64,000 bases of DNA from Microstegium vimineum (taxonomy: Eukaryota > Streptophyta > Magnoliopsida > Poales > Poaceae): positions 40,872,718 through 40,936,717 of the forward strand of contig CM039133.1 of NCBI GenBank assembly GCA_022036555.1, in the 5' to 3' direction. The position numbers were made by a program, and so were the translations under genes. Shown one piece after another: positions 56,150 through 64,000 of the stretch. The number at the start of each line of letters is the position of its first letter. Position 1 is the stretch's first letter. The notes beneath the pieces are model-generated. The model was not told where the DNA came from and did no database searches. It worked only from the letters and a program-made list of their open reading frames with translations.

Positions 56150-57240
56150 TCAAAACTAGTGCCTAATTCCTCTCTGTAACACTCGTGGCCGCCGCTCGCC
56201 GCCGGCGACGTGAGTAGCACACAAGAGAGGCGTATCGGTGGCGGAGGAAGCAGGCAGGGCAAGCCCTCTGCCTTGGCTGAATTCCGATTCAGAAATAACA
56301 GGTTCAATGTCTTACACGCAACAGTGCTCAAAGGCTTAAACGATACACAGACCGGACCTTGCAGGCCCACATGACAGTGTCTAGAACATAAAGACAGTAA
56401 CTACATAATACGCCTTGCTTTACTGGATGACGCCTTTACTGTAGAGTGTCCGACACGACACTCTCGGATTATGTTAACCATGTCCAATAATCTTGTCTCA
56501 GAGCATGTCAACTGTGGACAAATCATGCGGGTTGAGGGGCTAAGGCTTGGATCAACATGTAGGAGGAGGGGAATCATGTAAATTTCAGTCAAATCCCCAG
56601 ATTATCGAACCCTAGAACCAATCTGCAAAGCATGAGGTGGGATTCGCTCTTACCTTAGGTGCGCACGGTACCCTCGGACTCGTTGTTCTCGGCACCGCAT
56701 CCATGCGAGGAGCCTGCACTAGCCGCTGCCGTCACGGGTTAGGGCGCCACAGCCAACCTCGCGCACATCAGGCCACTCCCGCCGGCGTCACCGCGATATG
56801 GCCTCCGCGCGCTTACAGTGGGCCCTAGCTAGCGCAGTTCCAGCTACGCCCGCCGCCGCGCAAAGAGACCCCCACGCGTGCCGTCTTCCTGGGGGCCGAC
56901 GGGGAGCCGCGGGCAGCCTTAGCCGCGCGCGCGCTCCGGCGAGTGGGCCCACGCCGGCGCCGTCGTCTCCTCCCCGCAACCGTGCACAGTTTTGCTCTCA
57001 GTTTTTTTTTTGAAATACTCTCAGATTCCTAGTACTCTAGTAGACGCTGCTTGCGTGAAAATCGGAAGGGAAGAGGAAAGAAATGAGCGCTCACAGCCTG
57101 CTACTATACTTGCTCTTAGATCAAGATCAACGGACGGCAGTGTTTGGGCCAATTATGCAGGCCTGCGGGAGCATGCCGTGTGCGGGTCCAGGCCCAGATC
57201 AGCCCCATGCGGGGGTGTGCATAAGCTTCTATAGACTGCT
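56150..57240. other. GC-rich insert of unknown nature
   Basis: Differs in composition from the AT-rich Copia interior on both sides. It contains GTGGCGGAGGAAGCAGGCAG near 56250 and a GC-rich tract at 56640-56990. Open frames have no recognisable family. No TIR or TSD was located. Confidence 0.3.
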
Positions 57241-57863
57241 GATTAGCGTGGACCAAAATTAATAATTTTTGGGACCTCTTTTTTATCGGGTGCATCACTA
57301 TTTGCTGGTTAATGATTTTCAGTAGCACTTTAATTGTGTCATTATTTTGGTCTATTAGAATGTACCGTTTATTTATTTTGGTATTTTAGGGCTATGACAA
57401 TGACAATTATGGATGATATAATGTCTAACGAGCTAATTGGTGCCATATAATGTTTAATGGGTTAAGTTGCACCATAACTTTATTATTTTACGATAATTTT
57501 GGCCTATTAGAAAATCGGGCTGTGTTTGTTTTCAGCATTATGGCTGCTTGAAGGGCATAATTTAATGGGGCACTAATAATTAAGGTTTTTTCCTTAAGAA
57601 AATTATAATGATTTCTTACTTTAATTTCTGGGAAATTTAGTGAGGATCCCCTTATTATTATTTATGGGCCAATTTTGAGATAAGTTTAAAGTTTATTATT
57701 TTCAGTGCATCTCATTTTTTATCAGAGAATTATGGCACTGTCTTATGACTCATATATTATGTTTATGTTTGCCCACATAATAATTATTTCCGCTGCTAAA
57801 TTATTGTTACCTTTCTAGTTAGAATGGAACCAACGGGAAATTCTAATTAGAAACTTCGTTGTG

Positions 57864-57915
57864 ACTTATGTATATATTTTTTACCAACTTAATATATATA
57901 TACATAAGTTCACGA
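57864..57915. repeat. Short perfect-stem hairpin
   Basis: GTGACTTATGTATATAT followed after about 15 bases by ATATATACATAAGTTCAC; the stem is mostly TA-rich, in the Copia remnant. Confidence 0.55.
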
Positions 57916-58289
57916 GTTTTGTGTTTGGTTTCATTTTCGTTTCTTCCCAACGGTGATGTCAATCTGAAATGTCATTAGCATGTTATAAATCAGACCAATG
58001 TAGGATTTCATTCATGCACGACATAATGTGGATATACCCTTACTAATGTTTAGTTTACTTTGAGTTGGAGTTGTGTCCTTCTGTGATTATGGACAAAATC
58101 AATAAGATTCCTCTCCTGGACCAATTTCCCATTACGGAAAGGGAAAGGATAATTGGGTCTCTTAATTCTGAGATGTGATCATGGCATATGCCAGAGTGCT
58201 CCTACTCTCCCAACAGGAGAAGGTGATTATGATAGCGCCTTCTATTGAAGGGTTAAAGAATTTGAGTCTGATGCATATTTGTGGAGCGC

Positions 58290-58625
58290 TCAAATAGGCT
58301 ATCACCCAAGATCATGAAGAAGCGCATTAGTGATCATCTTAAGGGAGAAATCCTTGACACAGATAATGCTAAAAAGTTCTTAGCTTTATTAAAAGAATTG
58401 TTTAAAGATTGACAAAATAATTATGAAAAGTCTTTCGCCTTAAGATGTGAGCGTAAGCTTGATTCAAAGAAGCAAGAGCTCAAATAATCTAGACCTGAAG
58501 GTCAACATAGTTTTGAGAGTCCAAAATGTCGCTTCTACAAGACTATCGGGAATTTTTCAAAGTACTGTGATGGCTTTAAAGATTGGCTTGCCGATAAGGG
58601 TAATCATAAGTTACGAGCGGTTTTA
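58290..58625 (+). pseudogene. Copia gag remnant with zinc-knuckle trace
   Basis: A frame near 58524-58570 gives KCRFYKTIGNFSKYC followed by WLADKGN, a mutated version of the Copia CX2CX4HX4C knuckle (one Cys and the His are lost) and its usual F/W-L-KKG tail. Upstream codons give AKKFLALLKELFKD. Stops are frequent. Confidence 0.5.
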
Positions 58626-60462
58626 TTTATAAATCCCTTATGTTGATGCTTGAAGGATTAACTCAGGTGCCATGTGCACATTACTAATTCTTCACATGTC
58701 ATACAAAGGCTGGCAATCGAGTAGCACAACATTAAAGTACTTAATGGCATAAGTTCACGAAGAAGCCATTGCACTCTCCATTGCCCTTAGTTTAGGTTTT
58801 CTCAAATAATGTAATCTATGTCCCTACATGATGGAACATTATTTAAGTTTCTTCATTAGTTGGTCATGTTTGGAACAATAGATGTTTTGATGTAATGATA
58901 ACATTATTGTTGTTTGTTAAGCAAGTCATTATTTACATATCGTCTCTGAATGATTATTCTATGATGATTATGTATTATAATTATTAATAAATAGAAGTAT
59001 GACAAATGAGACTCTCATCAAATTTTTGGCATCTATCTAATAAGCCACATTTCGAAGGGGAGAAATGGAGCGTCTCATTAGAGCTGAGATACTTCATGGA
59101 TTAGGATTGTTTTATTTTCAATACTTCTTTTACTCCTATTATGTATCAAGGGAAATTGTATCAAATAATTGAGAGAATATGGCATTATAGAATTCATAAA
59201 CTTTAATTCTATAGTTTTATTTGTAGAATTACAATTTGTTTACTACCATAGTTAATTAATTGATGATAATTCTCGTTATGTATATGTCTGTCCAATACAT
59301 GAATAATCTAAAGCACATCAGTATAACTTAGTGATAAATGCATAAGTTTTAGTTGAACAAGGGGAGCATTATGAGAAAAAGATAATCCTCTGGTCCTTTT
59401 CTTCAATGTATGACTCATGGCAAACCTCAACATAATGTATAGTTGAGAATTATAAAATGTGTCCTTATCTATGTGGTGAATGTATTTAATTATTGTCAGT
59501 GAGTTATGTGGAGGTTATGCAATTAAAGAAATTTGCATATTTATGCATTAAGAGCTACTTAGTTAACACTGGTCTTTCAATCCACATTAAGAACTAAACC
59601 AATGAAATTCATACCATAAGCTCACGTTAATTTGTATAAGTGGGAGCTTAGAAACTGAGGTAATGGTCTTAAGGAAATCTAGGCTTATGAACTATTACCA
59701 GAAATCAAAAGGAACTTTACTCTCTGACTAAACAATATGGAGCTACAGTTGCTAATTAAAGTTATAAAGCTGGGCACTCAATTATGAGTATTGGATCAAT
59801 AGTATTGTGCTTAGGTGAGGCAATTATGATATTTAACCTCCAAAGCATGTATGAGCCCCTCTGATGACTATTGTCTAGTAATGATTATAGTGGTATAGAA
59901 ATCTACCATTAATGATGATCATGCCATTTACATTAGTTAGACGTTTATTGCATGAAAAGGTAGATTTTCCTGTACTAATAAGGAGCCATAATGATTACAC
60001 TTGCCTAAATGTTTTAAGTCTATTAAGGGTGAGCTAAAACCTATGAGCTCCAATAAAGTATAAACTTAGTAGAAATTTCTGATGGGGTCAACACAGTGGA
60101 CTATAGATGGGTTTGTAATATTATAAGTGATTCCAAAAGAAAGGTGGAAAGGTTCAAGTCAAGGCTTCTAATAAAGTCTTCCTATGAGTTATCCCTCTCC
60201 CATGATATTATTTAGAATTGTCATAATGCTTGTTTGCTTCTTATCACGATTTAGAGTTGCATTATATGGTTATAAGTATTCCGTTGTATGATAACTTACA
60301 TAAGGATATATACATGGCTCTATTGTGAGGTTTAGTCATCATAGGCAAGTAACATGGAGTGTAAACTAAACACACATGTTTACGACCATGAGTAAGCATT
60401 TTGACAATGGTACTTTAAGATTGATGATGTTGTTTAGTGAACCTAAGTTTTATAACTATATA

Positions 60463-60696
60463 CTCCCTCCGTCCCAAAATATGTGTTGTTTGCACTTCCC
60501 AAGAAACAACTTTGACTAAATATATATTGAAAAATATTAATATTTATAGTACATAATTAGTATTGTTGGATAGGTATTTGAATCTAGTTTTTAATAAATT
60601 TATTTGGAGATATAAATATTGTTTGTATTTTTAATAAATCAAGTCAAACTTGTTGGCACATAAATCATGACAACATACATTTAGGGACGGAGGGAG
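60463..60696. mobile_element. Stowaway-type MITE
   Basis: CTCCCTCCGTCCCAAAATAT and TTTAGGGACGGAGGGAG between TA dinucleotides; inserted in the Copia remnant. Confidence 0.8.
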
Positions 60697-62020
60697 TATA
60701 TATGCTAAGATCAAGGGGAGCTAGTGTATCATCCTATTACTTTATATGGATGGAAATCATATTAGCAAGTAGCTTTAGGTACATGCTACATCGTGATGAA
60801 TGTGTCCTCTCATTTTATTTGACATAAATATCTAGGTGAAGCCTATCATGTTTGAGCATTAGCACACCTGATTAGGTCCAAATTATATTTAAGTCTATCT
60901 TGAAGGTCATGAATGATGAAATACTTGAGAGATGTGACATAAGCTAATTGGTATCCTATGGTTATCACTTATATTGTAGGGCGATAAGTTAAGGTCACTC
61001 CAAGGTCTCACAAAGTAAATAAAACTGACCAGTTAAAGCTAAGTGCTTGTGCTTCAGCTATTTGAAGCATTATGTTGGCACTTGACTTGTTGCATCTTAT
61101 GAATTGGGATAGTTGGAAAAAATGAGTCAAACTTAGGTTTGTACCCATGGGAGACTATTAATAATGCTTATAATGTGTAAGAGACTAATAATTGCATGCT
61201 CGTACATAAAAGGTCTAAAAACTTAGAGTAATTATTGAATCAGATGCTAATTTTGCATGATATGTTCAGACTAAGAGTCGACATTAAATTTTATTCCATA
61301 ACACTTGCAAGCAGAGCCGTTTACTTTTAAGGCTCATGATGAATGTTGGTGATAGCATGCTAAAGCTATAGGCAAATCCATAAGGCACAAGAACATTATT
61401 CCCAATTTAAAGTGGTGAATAACTTATCCATACCACTATATTGTGTTCATCGAAATACAATTTTCCTATGCGAGCAACAACGAGTCAAGTGTATCTGCCA
61501 AACACGTTGACATAAAGTATTAAGTTGTGAAAGATAGACTCCGAGATCAGACAGTTAGTATTATGCATTATGTTAATGCCATGGATCCTCTAAGGCTTAC
61601 CATCCGATATATTATATGATGATGTTGCGCACATGGTTTTAAATGGAAAGCCTTTGATTCTAGGCATGAGGGCCATTAAACAACCAACTCCCATTATGTT
61701 TATGTGATATACTATTGAGGTGGATTTATATACCATATGTATTGTTGTTGTAGTATCATTTTGTTAATGTTGTAACCCACTGACTCTATATAATATTTCT
61801 ACTAAGTGTAGACTTATGATGTTAGCTTTTCGACCAAAGGGAAGAATGTTGGAATAAGTGATCTCAGACTCATGGGCTATATGGGCCAATACCCTAATCG
61901 CCTCTATGGCCGAGGGTACACCAACATTACGAGGTTGTGGTCCCTCGTTAGGCAGCCCTAATAAAAGGGCGGCTTTCACTCCTGGAGAACCAACATTCCA
62001 AGAGTTCCAGTAATGTTTAT

Positions 62021-62409
62021 GCCTAACCTAAGATATGATATCTAAGGGCGCTGAAGTTCCCTTTTCCTCACCGAGGAAATCAGAGTGAAAGAAGGGATTC
62101 CCTTCCATGAGCCGACGATCTCTAGTACGACTACGTCCACTGATGGCAAACTACCCTAAGGCTTTACATATCAATTATACGACTTTAATTTTTAATAAGA
62201 ATTCGTATTAGAAAAATATGGCACGTCAGGCTTTCTAAGGCATACATGCTTTCTAATTTAACCTTTCTAATAGAGATTCATATTGATGACCATTTAAAAG
62301 GGACATTGGAGGATCAAATGCAGTAAAATAGGAGAACTTTAGAAGAATTAGGTTTGATTTCATATCTCTCATTAAATCAGGTATGCACATATTTGATCAT
62401 TATATACTA
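62021..62409. other. Intergenic, no gene seen
   Basis: Sequence from the right LTR remnant to the MITE, AT-rich, without frames. Confidence 0.35.
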
Positions 62410-62666
62410 CTCCCTCCGTCCACGAATATATTGCGCGATTTGACTTGGTGCGGTCTTCAAAAATATATTTTGACCTATACTGTCTCTTATAATATATATT
62501 TTATAGGAACAAAAGTTTGATCATTTGAAAGTACTTCTAAATAAAAATCTAATGTAACTACTTTTGTAATACAAACTTTTGATATAATTATGCTAATTGT
62601 TAGTCAAAGATAACAAAGTTTGGATTTTGAAATACGTGCAGGCCTTCTATTCATGGAGGGAGGGAG
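62410..62666. mobile_element. Stowaway-type MITE
   Basis: CTCCCTCCGTCCACGAATAT and ATTCATGGAGGGAGGGAG between TA dinucleotides. Confidence 0.75.
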
Positions 62667-62754
62667 TACTTTCAAGAAGTGACTGATATGTATATGTGTT
62701 TATGGTATAATTTTTTTACTGTTGATGCCACAATAAATGTAAATAATGCAGAAT

Positions 62755-63480
62755 TTGGATGGTACTACATCTTGTACTACAGGTGATTGCAAGAAGCAAC
62801 TTGACAAAAAAGTTTAATCACTACTATTGCAGTAAATGTGGGAAGAAAGCTGAACCTAAAGCATAATAAATGACTTAGCAAGTTCCCATTTTGTATCGTA
62901 CTGTTTTTATAACTAACAAGAGAATAGCGTTTATAGATACAAAATTATGCTTGATATAAGATATCCAACATCAACCTCAACTTGTGTACTTTTTGAAAAG
63001 GAAGCAAGTATGCTAATTAGCGAATCAGCAGATTCATTGATCACCTCGGTCAATTATGACAATAAAGAGGTACCAAAATAAATCCTGGGAATATGTGGTC
63101 AAACATTGATTTTTTTTAGTTCTGACTGACTGACTACAACTTTACAAGTTTGAGACCTAATTACATTGTTTCAAGACTATCTTTGCTAAACAAAAAAAGC
63201 AGTTCAAGAACCTACGTGCCAAGTATAAAAAAGGTAACACTTCTCGAATATTATACTTTAATTTCATGTATTCATTTTTTAATACTCATTTTTTACTTAA
63301 CTTCAATGTAGAAATGTAATAAAATAGACCTAAGTTCATTTTGTTTCTTTTTAATTTGAAGGAAGTAGAAGATACCTCAGATGAATATTGTATAGTCATT
63401 CCTAAGAGTGAAGATCCAGACAGTGATGGAACTTTTGCCAAAGTATCAAAGCAAAGGTATACTCAACTACATCACAATGT
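62755..63480 (+). pseudogene. RPA1-like (replication protein A large subunit) pseudogene
   Basis: Plus-strand pieces match the C-terminal zinc-ribbon OB fold of RPA70-type proteins. W-Y-Y near 62760 and DCKKQLDKK are followed, after a one-base shift in an A run near 62810, by NHYYCSKCGKKAEPK (CX2C half of the zinc ribbon). Later come LFEKEASMLI and NYDNKEVPK (62985-63078), as in the strand order of that fold. Stops and shifts interrupt. A last frame with EVEDTSDEYCIVIPKSEDPDSDG (63361-63455) may be its next exon. Plant genomes hold many RPA1-like copies, some carried by Helitrons, but I see no Helitron ends. Confidence 0.5.
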
Positions 63481-64000
63481 CTATTCTGTTTACATCATGT
63501 GCAAAATAATGCTGTGCATGCATAGTTTCAGGACCTACCAAGCACGAAGGAAAAGTGGGTAGTGATATACCTTATGTGCTTAAATTAGAAAACAATATAT
63601 AGGGAAATGAACAAATGCATTCTATTTTCAATTATTAAATTAAGTATATTTCTCTTCAATATAACTGTTCAATTTGTTTGCCAGAAAAGAATATGTTACC
63701 AAAAAGAAACATGGAAACAAGCTAAGACTACATCAAGTAAAAAGAAAAAACAAGAGAGAAGAAAAAAGTCCAATAAAAAGTCAGACAAAGAGACTCCAAA
63801 AAAGCAACATCTTATATATGTTATATTTTTTTTAGGTGCACAAATCAACAATTCAGAGATGATGTAGATAAATAATTCATCTTCACTGGTATTTCCAGGA
63901 AACATAATAAGTTTATATCATTTTAGGTAAATTGAATGAAGTGATTTATCCTTAAACATATAGCAAACTTGGTTTTTCTATTGCTTAAGTATCACAAAGT
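63481..64000 (+). other. Right edge, possible Lys-rich tail of RPA1-like pseudogene
   Basis: AT-rich. A Lys-rich frame (63690-63800: KKKKQERRKKS type) could be a basic C-terminal tail of the decayed gene, but low complexity makes this weak. Confidence 0.25.

Larger units (their letters stand above)
55585..62020 (+). mobile_element. Decayed Copia LTR retrotransposon
   Basis: LTR-like sequences start GTTGGAATAAGTGGTCTCAG near 55585 and TGTTGGAATAAGTGATCTCAG at 61847. They share about 200 bp (GGGCTATATGGG, CCCTAA, GAATAAAAGGG/TAATAAAAGGG). A primer-binding-like TGTGGCATCAAGAGCC is at 55905-55920, and a purine tract ACCAAAGGGAAGAA at 61833-61846. Inside, remnants of a Copia polyprotein run in the order gag, then RNase H (TCAGATGCTAATTTTGCATG near 61248; AAACACGTTGACATAAAGTA near 61500). 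All frames are shattered by stops. The right LTR is truncated or diverged after about 62011. The GC-rich part 56150-57000 may be a separate insertion. Confidence 0.65.

Overview
This window is plant nuclear DNA, almost certainly from a grass (Poaceae; a panicoid is my guess, not proven). The reasons are GC-rich exon and 5' leader sequence next to AT-rich intergenic DNA, short introns with GT/AG borders, and a dense nest of grass-type transposons: Stowaway, Tourist and hAT MITEs, CACTA elements, Sirevirus-like Copia, BARE/Angela-like and Retrosat2-like LTRs, L1-type LINEs and a tRNA-derived SINE. There are no prokaryotic genes, operons or CRISPR arrays.

Layout. (1) 1-13.3 kb: the 3' part of a GH18 chitinase-like gene (1-849) and a decayed second GH18 fragment (11.9-12.1 kb). 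Each is followed by a decayed copy of the same small six-cysteine secreted-protein gene on the minus strand (3.2-3.7 and 12.8-13.1 kb). This looks like an old tandem duplication pushed apart by a 1.45 kb poly(A) retroelement, a CACTA-like element holding a 1.6 kb solo LTR, and a 3.4 kb solo LTR. (2) 13.3-24.9 kb: MITEs and a gag-only Sirevirus-like element whose two LTRs belong to different families; a CACTA element sits in one LTR. (3) 24.9-30.8 kb: the best intact gene, a BIR1-like LRR receptor kinase, with a 1.24 kb foldback transposon in its 5'-UTR intron and a solo LTR in its coding intron. (4) 31.5-34.0 kb: an intact ankyrin-PGG membrane protein gene, convergent with the kinase. (5) 34-43.4 kb: LINE fragments, MITEs, mini-CACTA and PIF-like elements. 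(6) 43.5-47.7 kb: a segmental copy of the kinase 3' end plus a frameshifted ankyrin-PGG copy. (7) 48.1-53.75 kb: a hAT transposon with intact ends but a transposase carrying three stops, plus a BARE-like solo LTR. (8) 54.1-55.3 kb: a third ankyrin copy without its PGG exon. (9) 55.6-64 kb: a heavily decayed Copia element, then an RPA1-like pseudogene.

Functional reading. The genes that look alive are the chitinase-like gene (cut by the window edge), the BIR1-like receptor kinase and the first ankyrin-PGG gene; the third ankyrin gene may be expressed as a truncated protein. BIR-type kinases and ankyrin-PGG proteins (ACD6/BDA1 type) both have members that act in plant immunity and cell-death control, so the 27-55 kb segment may be a small immune locus that duplicated, converted and decayed. 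That functional link is inference.

At least four solo LTRs have matching 5-bp target duplications, while no LTR element with two matching full LTRs and coding capacity is present. This indicates strong LTR removal by recombination. Coordinates for TE borders supported by target-site duplications are exact; the others are approximate.
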